From: Sphingomonas oligoaromativorans
Lineage (GTDB): Bacteria; Pseudomonadota; Alphaproteobacteria; Sphingomonadales; Sphingomonadaceae
NCBI RefSeq assembly: GCF_011762195.1
Contig: NZ_JAASQK010000004.1
Coordinates: 62,001 to 126,000 of the forward strand
Length of the DNA: 64,000 bases
Direction: 5' to 3'
Shown: positions 57,275 to 64,000 of the stretch, in pieces
Layout of the letters: each line of letters starts with the position of its first letter
Position numbering within the stretch: the stretch's first letter is position 1
Notes under the pieces: generated by a model
Told to the model about the DNA's origin: nothing
What the model saw: only the letters and a program-made list of their open reading frames with translations
Database searches by the model: none
Made by a program: the position numbers and the translations under genes

Positions 57275-57372
57275 CTTTCGTCACCCTGAACTTGGTTCAG
57301 GGTCCATTTCCGCTCCGCTCGATCCGTTGGCGTAGCGTGAATGGATCCTGACCTGCGTCAGGATGACGAAAG
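57275..57372. repeat. diverged intergenic inverted repeat (element B)
   Basis: Arms at about 57275-57308 and 57340-57372 match as reverse complements with several mismatches. They share with element A the outer CGTCA and inner TCCAT blocks flanking a short palindrome (CCTGAA...TTCAGG in one arm, CCTGA...TCAGG in the other). It lies between a plus-strand gene and a convergent hydrolase. Confidence 0.7.
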
Positions 57373-57383
57373 GCGGTTTGCGG

Positions 57384-58025
57384 TCAGCCGTTCAGGCGCA
57401 TGTCCAGATAGCCGTCCACCGAGGCCATCAGCTCGGTCATCTCGTCCGCGAAGAAATGGTTCGCGTGCGGGATGGTGTCGTGGTGGATGGTGATGTGCTT
57501 CTGCGTGCGCAGCTTGTCGACCAGCTTCTGCGTGGCGGGCGGCGTCGCCACCTCGTCCGCGTCGCCCTGGATGATGATGCCCGACGAGGGGCAGGGCGCG
57601 AGGAAGCTGAAGTCGTAGAGGTTCGCCGGCGGCGCGATCGAGATGAAGCCGCGCACTTCCGGCCGGCGCATCAGGAGCTGCATCCCGATCCACGCGCCGA
57701 AGGAGAAGCCGGCGATCCAGGTCTGCGTCGCTTCCGGGTGGATCGACTGGACCCAGTCGAGCGCGGAGGCCGCGTCCGAAAGCTCGCCGATGCCGTTGTC
57801 GAACACGCCCTGCGACTTGCCGACGCCGCGGAAATTGAAGCGCAGCGTCGCGAAGCCGCGGCGCACGAACGTCTGGTACAGCGCCTGCACGATGCGGTTG
57901 TTCATCGTGCCCCCGGCCTGCGGGTGCGGATGGAGGATCAGCGCGACGGGCGCGCGCGGACGCGGACCGGGGCTGAAACGGCCTTCAAGGCGCCCCTCGG
58001 GGCCGGGAAAGATGACTTCGGGCAA
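57384..58025 (-). CDS. alpha/beta hydrolase
   Basis: 213 residues of the short alpha/beta hydrolase group: ALILHPHPQAGGTMNNRI, LRFNFRGVGKSQG, nucleophile elbow AGFSFGAW, Asp in IIQGDADEV and His in IPHANHFF. All three catalytic residues are present. Such proteins resemble dienelactone hydrolases or acetyl-esterases; the substrate is unknown. It diverges from the cysteine desulfurase pair. Confidence 0.85.
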   Translation of the reverse strand: MPEVIFPGPEGRLEGRFSPGPRPRAPVALILHPHPQAGGTMNNRIVQALYQTFVRRGFATLRFNFRGVGKSQGVFDNGIGELSDAASALDWVQSIHPEATQTWIAGFSFGAWIGMQLLMRRPEVRGFISIAPPANLYDFSFLAPCPSSGIIIQGDADEVATPPATQKLVDKLRTQKHITIHHDTIPHANHFFADEMTELMASVDGYLDMRLNG

Positions 58026-58136
58026 CTGGCACCTGCTGCGGACGAGCGAATGGGATCGGCCGGCTATGGCCGCGTGAACGCTGTCCTATATAGAAGGGCG
58101 ACCCTTTCGTGCAATCTTGGAGCTAGAACGGACACG

Positions 58137-59207
58137 ATGGCCGCTCGCATCTATCTCGATCACGCCGCGACGACGCCGCTGAGACCGGCGGCGCGCGCTG
58201 CGATGCTGGAGGCCTATGACGGTTGGGCGAATCCCTCCTCCCCGCATGGCGAGGGCCGTGCCGCCCGCGCCGCGCTGGAGGATGCGCGCCGCCGGATCGC
58301 GGAGCAGACCGGCTGGCGCGGCGCGGTGCTCTTCACCAGCGGCGCGAGCGAGGGGCTGGCGATGGCGATGGCCGGCGCGAAGGCCGGACGCCGCATCGTC
58401 TCGACGGTGGAGCATGACGCGGTGCGCCGGCGGGGCGAGGGCACCGTCCCCCTCATGGTCGACCAGAACGGGCGCGTCACGGACGTCACTCTGGCGCTGG
58501 CGTTCGAGCAGGCCGGCGAGCGGCCGCTCGTCGCCGTCCAGCTCGTCAACAGCGAGACGGGGGTGATCCAGCCGGCCGAGACGATCGGCGAGGCGGTGCG
58601 CGCGGCGGGCGGCCTGTGGCTGTGCGATGCGACGCAGGCGGTGGGCAAGATGGCGCTGCCGGATGCGGACTTCATCGCCTTCTCCGCCCACAAGTTCGGT
58701 GGGCCGGTGGGCGTCGGCGCGCTGCTGGTGCGCGATCTCGCGACGCTGCCCCCGACGGGCGGGCAGGAACAGGGCTATCGCGGCGGCACCGAGAACTGGC
58801 CCGCCGTCGCCGGCATGGCCGCGGCGCTGGAGGAAGGCGCCGGCTGGATGGAGCGTGCCGTCGAACTGCGCGCCCATTGCGACAGCGTGATCGCGGAGGC
58901 GGGCGGCGAGGTGATCGCGCGCGGGGCCGAGCGGCTGGCGACGATCGCCTCCTACAGGATGCCCGGCATGGCGGCGGCGGCGCAGCTCATCCGCTTCGAC
59001 ATGGCGGGCTTCGCGGTGTCCGCGGGGAGCGCCTGCTCTTCGGGGAGCCTCAGGCCCAGCCATGTGCTGGCCGCGATGGGGCTGGACGAGACGGCGGCGG
59101 GCGAGGTGATCCGCGTCAGCTTCGGCCGCACCACCCGCCGCGAGGATGTCTGGCGCTTCGCCGACCAGTGGCGGCTGATCGCGGACGATGCGAAGGCGCG
59201 CGTGTGA
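58137..59207 (+). CDS. cysteine desulfurase family protein (first of pair)
   Basis: 356-residue NifS/IscS-like PLP enzyme that takes sulfur from cysteine. YLDHAATTPLRPAAR at the start, the PLP Lys in AFSAHKFGG (Lys186), and the persulfide Cys in GSACSSGS (Cys300). Shorter than IscS (about 400). The stop overlaps the start of a second desulfurase by one base (TGATG). The ATG at 58137 has no strong ribosome site. Role: sulfur supply for iron-sulfur clusters or tRNA thiolation. Confidence 0.88.
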   Translation: MAARIYLDHAATTPLRPAARAAMLEAYDGWANPSSPHGEGRAARAALEDARRRIAEQTGWRGAVLFTSGASEGLAMAMAGAKAGRRIVSTVEHDAVRRRGEGTVPLMVDQNGRVTDVTLALAFEQAGERPLVAVQLVNSETGVIQPAETIGEAVRAAGGLWLCDATQAVGKMALPDADFIAFSAHKFGGPVGVGALLVRDLATLPPTGGQEQGYRGGTENWPAVAGMAAALEEGAGWMERAVELRAHCDSVIAEAGGEVIARGAERLATIASYRMPGMAAAAQLIRFDMAGFAVSAGSACSSGSLRPSHVLAAMGLDETAAGEVIRVSFGRTTRREDVWRFADQWRLIADDAKARV

Positions 59208-60325
59208 TGATCTATCTCGACTATCAGGCGACCACCCCGCTCGCACCCGAAGCCCGCGCCGCGATGCTGCCGCTGCTGGAGGAAGGGTTCGGCAATCCCC
59301 ATTCGCCGCACCGCATGGGACGGGCCGCGAGGGCCGCCGTGGAACTGGCGCGGGATCGGATCGCCGCGCCGTTCGGGCCGGGCGGGCGCCTGCTCTTCAC
59401 CGGAGGGGCGACCGAGGCGCTCAACTGGGCGATCAAGGGCATCGCCGATCAGGCCGGGCCGGAGCGCCCCCGCATCGTGACGACCGCGATCGAACATGCC
59501 GCCGTTCTGGACACGCTCGAATGGCTGGAGGGGCGTGGGGCCGAGGTGATCCGCCTGCCCGTGGGCGCGGACGGCATCGTCGATCTCGACGCGGCACGGC
59601 GGGCGATCGACGGGCGGACGGCGCTGGTCGCGACGATGCTGGTCAACAACGAGATCGGCACGGTGCAGCCCATCGCCGAACTGGGCGCCATGGCGCGCGG
59701 TGCGGGGGCGGTCATGCTGTGCGACGCCGTGCAAGGCTATGGCCGCGTGCCGCTCCCCGTCGAGGCGTGCGATCTCGTCGCCATCTCGGGCCACAAGATT
59801 CACGGGCCGAAGGGCATCGGTGCGCTCTGGCTGCGGGACGGCGTGGCGCCGACCCCGCTGATGCATGGTGGCGGCCAGGAAGGGGGTATCCGCTCCGGCA
59901 CGCTGGCCCCGGCATTGTGTGCGGGCTTCGGCGTGGCGGCTCGGATCGCCTTCGAGCGGATGGAGGCGGACACGGCCCATGTCGAGGCGCTCTGGCGGCA
60001 GGCGCGCGCCGTGCTGGGCGAGGGTTGGGTCTTGAACGGCTCGGCGGAGCATCGCTGGCGGGGCAATCTCAACGTGCGGCGCGCGGGGCTCGACGTGGCG
60101 CGGCTGATGTCGGATTTGCGCGATGTGGCCTTTTCAGCCGGCTCCGCCTGTGCGAGCGGTTCGGGACGGCCGAGCCATGTGCTGAAGGCGATCGGCCTCG
60201 GCGATGGTGAGGCCCGCTCCAGCATCCGCCTCGGCTTCGGCCGTTATACCACGAGCGAGGAGATCGACCGCGCCATGACCCAGATTCGCGAAGCCGCCGA
60301 AGCGCAGCGCCGGGCGGTGGCATGA
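59207..60325 (+). CDS. cysteine desulfurase family protein (second of pair)
   Basis: 372 residues, related to its neighbour but clearly diverged: IYLDYQATTPLAPEARAAML, TGGATEALNWAIKG, VAISGHKIHGPKG with the PLP Lys, and GSACASGSGRPSH with the catalytic Cys. It is coupled to the first desulfurase (TGATG) and to a 2Fe-2S ferredoxin gene downstream (ATGA), so the three make one transcript. No IscU or SufE gene is within this operon. Confidence 0.9.
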   Translation: MIYLDYQATTPLAPEARAAMLPLLEEGFGNPHSPHRMGRAARAAVELARDRIAAPFGPGGRLLFTGGATEALNWAIKGIADQAGPERPRIVTTAIEHAAVLDTLEWLEGRGAEVIRLPVGADGIVDLDAARRAIDGRTALVATMLVNNEIGTVQPIAELGAMARGAGAVMLCDAVQGYGRVPLPVEACDLVAISGHKIHGPKGIGALWLRDGVAPTPLMHGGGQEGGIRSGTLAPALCAGFGVAARIAFERMEADTAHVEALWRQARAVLGEGWVLNGSAEHRWRGNLNVRRAGLDVARLMSDLRDVAFSAGSACASGSGRPSHVLKAIGLGDGEARSSIRLGFGRYTTSEEIDRAMTQIREAAEAQRRAVA

Positions 60326-60657
60326 CGCTGGTCCGTTTCCTCGATCCCCGCGGCGAGCTGTCGGCGGAAGTGCAGGCGGCGGCGGGTGAGCGGCTGCTCG
60401 ACGTCGCGCAGGCGGCCGGTCAGCCTCTGGAGGGCACCTGCGAGGGGCAGATGGCCTGCTCCACCTGCCATGTCGTGATCGATCCCGCCGATTTCGCGGG
60501 CCTGCCCCCGGCGTCGGAGATGGAGGAGGATATGCTCGATCTCGCCGCGCATGTGACGCGGACTTCGCGCCTGTCCTGCCAGATATGGCTGAGCGACGCT
60601 CTGTCGACGCTGACGGTGCGGATGCCCGGAGCCTCGCGCAATATGATGGGGCGTTAA
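60322..60657 (+). CDS. adrenodoxin-type 2Fe-2S ferredoxin
   Basis: 111 residues. Cluster ligands are C40, C46, C49 and C86 (CEGQMACSTC, then 36 residues to LSCQIW), exactly the C-x5-C-x2-C-x36-C spacing of adrenodoxin/Fdx of the ISC system. It probably delivers electrons for cluster assembly, in line with the desulfurases upstream. The stop codon shares the palindrome TTAA with the convergent GFA gene. Confidence 0.92.
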   Translation: MTLVRFLDPRGELSAEVQAAAGERLLDVAQAAGQPLEGTCEGQMACSTCHVVIDPADFAGLPPASEMEEDMLDLAAHVTRTSRLSCQIWLSDALSTLTVRMPGASRNMMGR

Positions 60658-61052
60658 TCCCAGCGTTCGACATGATCGCCGGATATGCCGGTCCAGCGGT
60701 GCCGTCGCCCCTCATAGACCGAGCGGGTGGGGGCCGGGAAATCGGGATCGGCGAACGCGCCGATCGCCACGGCAATCATATCCGGCTCGGCCTCCATCGT
60801 GTAGAACACGGTCGAGCCGCAGGTCGGGCAGAAGCGGAAATGGGCGGTGGTGCCTTCGTCGCCGGTGCGGCTCCATTCGCTTGTGTCGCCGTGGGTCGTG
60901 ACCTGCCCGGCCCGGAAGCGCGCCTGCGCCGCGAAGGCGCTCCCCGAACGCCGCTGGCATTCGAGGCAATGGCAGGCGGAGACGCGCACCGGCTCGCCCT
61001 CGCATCGGGCCGTGAGCGCGCCGCATTGGCAGGTGGCGGTTCGGATCGTCAT
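60654..61052 (-). CDS. GFA family (CENP-V/GFA domain) protein
   Basis: 132 residues with the zinc-binding pattern of the glutathione-dependent formaldehyde-activating family: CQCGALTARCEG, CHCLECQRRSGSAF and FCPTCGSTVFY. Substrate unknown; many members do not act on formaldehyde. The start ATG 61052 follows a GGGAGG-type sequence on the minus strand. It is convergent with the ferredoxin gene and shares four bases. Confidence 0.88.
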   Translation of the reverse strand: MTIRTATCQCGALTARCEGEPVRVSACHCLECQRRSGSAFAAQARFRAGQVTTHGDTSEWSRTGDEGTTAHFRFCPTCGSTVFYTMEAEPDMIAVAIGAFADPDFPAPTRSVYEGRRHRWTGISGDHVERWD

Positions 61053-61083
61053 GGGAGGGGAGGATAGGCCAGCGCGCAGCCCC

Positions 61084-61112
61084 TTGCCAGCGCGGCCTGC
61101 TTCGACCATATG
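61084..61112 (+). promoter_or_regulatory. sigma70-type promoter of the SRP RNA
   Basis: TTGCCA, 17 bases, CATATG. The expected start, about seven bases after the -10 box, falls at 61119, the first base of the RNA's terminal stem. Confidence 0.7.
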
Positions 61113-61118
61113 CGCCGC

Positions 61119-61210
61119 GGGAGTCGGGCGGACGGTGCCGTCGCCAACCCGGTCAGGTCCGGAAGGAAGCAGCCGCAACGATTTCGTATCGGGTCGTTCC
61201 GGCTCCCACC
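61119..61210 (+). ncRNA. ffs: signal recognition particle RNA (small bacterial type, 4.5S)
   Basis: RNA core of the signal recognition particle, bound by Ffh to target membrane proteins. The hallmark sequence GGTCAGGTCCGGAAGGAAGC lies at 61151-61170, with the GGAA tetraloop and asymmetric loop. The 5' GGGAGTCGG pairs with the 3' CCGGCTCCC (nine pairs including one G-U), giving a closed hairpin of about 90 bases. A well-placed promoter precedes it. It stands just before dnaX, a common alphaproteobacterial order. Confidence 0.93.
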
Positions 61211-61257
61211 ATTTTCATGGCGAAGAGCCCGTCCGGGGGACGGGCGGCCATGAAAAT
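61211..61257 (+). other. nested hairpin between the SRP RNA and dnaX
   Basis: Outer arms ATTTTCATGGC (61211-61221) and its exact complement (61247-61257) enclose an inner 7-bp stem (61227-61233 with 61239-61245). There are no ORFs or T-runs. It begins right at the end of the SRP RNA, so it could be part of that transcript's end, a processing signal or a control element for dnaX. Confidence 0.65.
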
Positions 61258-61368
61258 CCCAAGCCCGCAAAGCAGGCGCAGGGGCCGCATTTCTCCATCG
61301 CAAATCATGGGCCGAAGGGTGATCGGCCGCCCTCGACTTCATCGCACCCTCGCGGATAGATTGAGACG

Positions 61369-62982
61369 ATGTCCGAATCCCCCGCACCCTATCGCGTCCT
61401 CGCTCGCAAATATCGGCCGCAGCGCTTTTCCGAGCTGATCGGACAGGATGCCATGGTGCAGACGCTCGGCAACGCGATCCGTCGCGGTCGGCTTGCCCAT
61501 GCGTTCCTGATGACCGGCGTGCGCGGCGTGGGGAAGACCTCCACCGCCCGCCTGATCGCCAAGGCGCTCAACTGCATCGGCCCGGACGGGCAAAGCGGGC
61601 CGACCATCGATCCCTGCGGCGAATGCGAGCCCTGCAAGGCGATCGCGGAAGGCCGCCATATCGACGTGGTCGAGATGGACGCCGCCTCCCACACCGGCGT
61701 CGACGATGTGCGCGAGATCATCGAGGCGGTGCGCTATGCGGCCGTCTCGGCGCGCTACAAGATCTACATCATCGACGAAGTCCATATGCTGTCGAAGAAC
61801 GCATTCAACGCGCTTCTGAAGACTCTGGAAGAACCCCCTGCGCACGTTAAGTTTTTGTTCGCCACGACCGAGGTGAACAAGGTGCCGATCACGGTGCTGT
61901 CGCGCTGCCAGCGCTTCGATCTGCGGCGTATCCCCTCGACGCTGCTGGCCGAGCATTTCCAGCATGTCGTCGATGCCGAGGGCGTGACGGCCGAGCCCGA
62001 GGCGCTGGCGCTGATCGCGCGGGCGGCGGAAGGGTCGGCGCGCGACGGCCTCTCGATCCTCGATCAGGCGATCGCCCATGCCGGCACGGACGTCACCGGC
62101 GTCTCCGCTGCGCAGGTGCGCGAGATGCTGGGCCTGTCCGATCGTGGCGCGGTGCGGCGTCTGTTCGCGCTGCTGCTGGCGGGCGACGCGCCGGCGGTGC
62201 TCGCGGCGCTGGCGGACCAGCACGCGCTGGGCGTCGAGCCGTCGGCGCTGTTCCGCGGGCTGCTGGAGGCGGTCCACGGCATCACCCGCGCCAAGGCGGG
62301 CGGGATGCCCGATCCGGCCCAGTCGATCGAGGAGCGCGAGGCGATGGCCGAATGGGCCGGGCGCCTCGGCCATGCGACGCTGCATCGGCTCTGGCAGCTC
62401 CTGCTCAAGGGGCTGGGCGAGGTCGAGACGACCGCCATGCCGATGGAGGCCGCCGAGATGGCGCTGCTCCGTATCGTCCATGCGAGCCAGCTTCCCGATC
62501 CGGGCGAGTTGCTGCGCCGGCTCCAGTCGGGCGAGCCGATGCCGGTGGCGGATGCCGCTGCGCCGGTCCCCGCTTCGATGCCCGCGCCCGCCGCGACGAT
62601 GGAGCCCGCGCCTGCCGCCCCGCCGAAACCCGCCGCGCCGGGGAGCTTCGCCGATCTGGTCGAGGCGATTTCGTCCCGCCACCCGCATCTGTCGCAGCAG
62701 CTTCATGATTATGCGAGCCTCGTGACCTATGCGCCGCCGGAACTGATCCTCCATCCGCGCCGCCCGATCGACGGCAACATTGCCAAGGCGCTGGACGAGG
62801 CGTTCCCGATCGGCTGGCAGGTGTCCCTGCGCGAGCAGGCGGGCGAGCCGACGCTGCGGGAGCAGGAGCTTGCGGCGGCCGAGGCGGCCCGCCGCGCCAT
62901 TCTCGACAGCCCGATGGTGGCGGCCGTGACCGCCGCCTTTCCGGGCGCAGAACTGATTGAAGATCAACGGAGTGTAGCATGA
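61369..62982 (+). CDS. dnaX: DNA polymerase III subunits gamma/tau
   Basis: Clamp-loader ATPase. The 537 residues include VLARKYRPQRFSELIGQD, Walker A GVRGVGKTS, the zinc-type CGECEPCKAI, Walker B YIIDEVHMLSKNAFNALLKT, the SRC box LSRCQRFDLRRI, then domain III, a Pro/Ala linker (about 400-425) and a C-terminal tau-like region. I see no A-rich slippery sequence for programmed frameshifting. It overlaps ybaB by 4 bases (ATGA). Confidence 0.95.
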   Translation: MSESPAPYRVLARKYRPQRFSELIGQDAMVQTLGNAIRRGRLAHAFLMTGVRGVGKTSTARLIAKALNCIGPDGQSGPTIDPCGECEPCKAIAEGRHIDVVEMDAASHTGVDDVREIIEAVRYAAVSARYKIYIIDEVHMLSKNAFNALLKTLEEPPAHVKFLFATTEVNKVPITVLSRCQRFDLRRIPSTLLAEHFQHVVDAEGVTAEPEALALIARAAEGSARDGLSILDQAIAHAGTDVTGVSAAQVREMLGLSDRGAVRRLFALLLAGDAPAVLAALADQHALGVEPSALFRGLLEAVHGITRAKAGGMPDPAQSIEEREAMAEWAGRLGHATLHRLWQLLLKGLGEVETTAMPMEAAEMALLRIVHASQLPDPGELLRRLQSGEPMPVADAAAPVPASMPAPAATMEPAPAAPPKPAAPGSFADLVEAISSRHPHLSQQLHDYASLVTYAPPELILHPRRPIDGNIAKALDEAFPIGWQVSLREQAGEPTLREQELAAAEAARRAILDSPMVAAVTAAFPGAELIEDQRSVA

Positions 62983-63299
62983 ATCTCGAAGACCTTATGA
63001 AGGCTGCGCAGAATGTGCAGGACCAGCTCAGCAAGGCGCAGGACACGCTCGATCATGTCGAGGTGGACGGCGTTGCCGGCGGCGGCCTGGTGAAGGTGAA
63101 GGCGACGGCCAAGGGGCGCATCGTCGGCATCGATATCGACGAGAGCCTGCTCGCTCCGTCCGAGAAGCAGATGCTGGAAGACCTGATCGCCGCCGCCTTC
63201 AACGATGCGCGGGCCAAGGCCGATACCGTCAGCCAGCAGGAGATGAGCAAGATGACCGCCGGCCTGCCGCTGCCGCCGGGTTTCAAGCTCCCCTTCTAA
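62979..63299 (+). CDS. ybaB: YbaB/EbfC family nucleoid-associated protein
   Basis: 106-residue DNA-binding protein: NLEDLMKAAQNVQDQLSKAQ, VDGVAGGGLVKVKATAKGRIVGIDID, and MSKMTAGLPLPPGFKLPF at the end, all family-typical. It binds DNA as a dimer and is almost always next to dnaX. The ATG overlaps the dnaX stop and has GGAG upstream. Confidence 0.94.
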   Translation: MNLEDLMKAAQNVQDQLSKAQDTLDHVEVDGVAGGGLVKVKATAKGRIVGIDIDESLLAPSEKQMLEDLIAAAFNDARAKADTVSQQEMSKMTAGLPLPPGFKLPF

Positions 63300-63312
63300 G
63301 TCGTTGCGAAAG

Positions 63313-63345
63313 GGCGGCTCCGCTGGTCGGCGGGGCCGCCTTTTT
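63313..63345 (+). terminator. intrinsic terminator after ybaB
   Basis: An 11-bp GC-rich stem (63313-63323 with 63330-63340, one G-T pair) followed by TTTTT. It also separates ybaB from the convergent methyltransferase-like gene. Confidence 0.88.
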
Positions 63346-63351
63346 CGATTC

Positions 63352-64000
63352 TCAGCGCGGCTTGCGGAAACGCAGGACGAACTGGTCCGTCTTCCCCCGG
63401 ATCGAGGGATCGAAGACGTTGGCCGTGCGCGGATCGGCCGGGTTGCGCAGCACGGTCGACTCCCCGTCGAGCTTGAAGCCGGCGGCGAGCACTTCCCTCT
63501 TCACCAGCGCCTCGTCGATGCGGTGCAGCTTGCCCATACCGGCATCGTCGAGGCCGGCCGGCCCGGCATGATCCTCGACGACATAGACGCCACCGGGCTT
63601 CAGAGCCTCGAATGCGGCCTTGTTGAGCGCCGCCGTCCCCTGCGCGCCGCCCCAGATGTGGATGTCGTGATAATTCTGCGAGGTCCAGACGAGATCGACC
63701 GGCTCGGGCGCGCCCAGCGAGCCGCTGTTCGCGATCGTGTCATGGACATTGCCCCGACCCGTCTCGCCCGCGACGGAGGGCGGCTTCGGCCTGCCTGCCG
63801 CCGCGACCCGATCGAGATAGATTTGCGGCTGCGCGGCATAGACGCTGCCCTTGGGGCCTACCGCCGCGCTGAACAGGCGCGTGAAATAGCCCTTGCCCGG
63901 AAGATAATCGATCACGGACTGGCCGGGCTTCACCTGCGCGAACATCAGCATCGCGGCGGGCTTGCGGTTCGCGTCGCGATCCCTGTCGGCGGCGGGGCGG
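63352..64000 (-). CDS. class I methyltransferase-like protein (5' end outside window)
   Basis: The frame stays open to the window edge, so the N-terminus is missing. The visible 216 residues include RKPAAMLMFAQVKPGQSVIDYLPGKGYFTRLFSAAVG, a degenerate SAM-binding motif I, then VDLVWTSQNYHD, a region GGVYVVEDHAG and KTDQFVLRFRKPR at the end. This is like exported SAM-dependent methyltransferases of unknown role common in proteobacteria; whether it has a signal peptide lies outside. ATG 63951 is internal, since the conserved RDxxRKPA element continues upstream. Confidence 0.78.
   Translation of the reverse strand, partial: RPAADRDRDANRKPAAMLMFAQVKPGQSVIDYLPGKGYFTRLFSAAVGPKGSVYAAQPQIYLDRVAAAGRPKPPSVAGETGRGNVHDTIANSGSLGAPEPVDLVWTSQNYHDIHIWGGAQGTAALNKAAFEALKPGGVYVVEDHAGPAGLDDAGMGKLHRIDEALVKREVLAAGFKLDGESTVLRNPADPRTANVFDPSIRGKTDQFVLRFRKPR

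Noticed and set aside
61369-62982. Programmed frameshift in dnaX
   Set aside because: No A-run slippery sequence with following stem was found; the only homopolymer (TTTTT near 61852) is in the conserved ATPase part.

Overview
The window is a chromosomal segment of a high-GC alphaproteobacterium, most likely a sphingomonad (Sphingomonadaceae). The pointers are long TonB-dependent receptors of the sphingomonad type, a flavin halogenase next to a receptor, DUF1013 and DUF1192 proteins, the order SRP RNA-dnaX-ybaB, and inverted repeats of the kind seen between sphingomonad genes. Genes are tightly packed, with many ATGA, GTGA and TGATG overlaps. I see no insertion sequence, phage, CRISPR array, tRNA or rRNA.

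Layout. 1-2.6 kb: end of a chemotaxis cluster (cheB, 5' cut by the window, and a large soluble helical protein with a CheZ-like DxxxQ motif). 2.7-4.1 kb: a succinate-semialdehyde-type aldehyde dehydrogenase. 4.1-14.7 kb: the most specialised region, an outer-membrane uptake locus. It holds an ECF sigma factor, a FecR-type anti-sigma, a receptor with the N-terminal signalling domain, a periplasmic six-hairpin glycosidase-like protein, a tryptophan-halogenase-type flavoprotein and a second receptor. The same promoter-like motif stands before the sigma gene and before the first receptor, which suggests autoregulated cell-surface signalling. 14.7-18.5 kb: a coupled DUF3142 lipoprotein and 750-residue exported protein of unknown role, then two small envelope proteins.

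18.5-39.4 kb: mostly housekeeping. In order: acyl-CoA dehydrogenase, ClpA, DUF1192, quinone oxidoreductase, GST, DUF1013 regulator, an AMP-ligase-like protein with altered catalytic motifs, xseB-ispA-coaD, cyclophilin, queA, ligA, phenylalanine hydroxylase, dnaE, an Mpo1-like membrane protein, a radical SAM protein, a VOC protein and a small lipoprotein. 39.5-42.6 kb: a minus-strand operon of a cysteine-free UDG-like protein, a lytic transglycosylase and MoaB.

42.7-53.4 kb: ETF-ubiquinone oxidoreductase, a TPR protein coupled to ispE, a DUF885 protein, a crotonase-fold protein coupled to an N-formylglutamate amidohydrolase, a lipoprotein coupled to the NAD(P)H-hydrate repair enzyme, and an RlmD-like RNA methyltransferase. 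53.6-56 kb: a polyamine pair, deoxyhypusine-synthase-like protein and ornithine-type decarboxylase. 56-61 kb: threonine-dehydratase-like enzyme, small membrane protein, alpha/beta hydrolase, two tandem cysteine desulfurases with a 2Fe-2S ferredoxin, and a GFA protein. 61-64 kb: SRP RNA with its promoter, dnaX, ybaB, and an incomplete methyltransferase-like gene at the edge.

The points most worth following are the sigma/receptor/halogenase locus with its paired promoter motifs, the bacterial deoxyhypusine-synthase-like and decarboxylase pair, the AMP-ligase-like and crotonase-like proteins lacking usual catalytic residues, and the nested hairpin between the SRP RNA and dnaX. All functions are read from sequence motifs alone; no database search was run.
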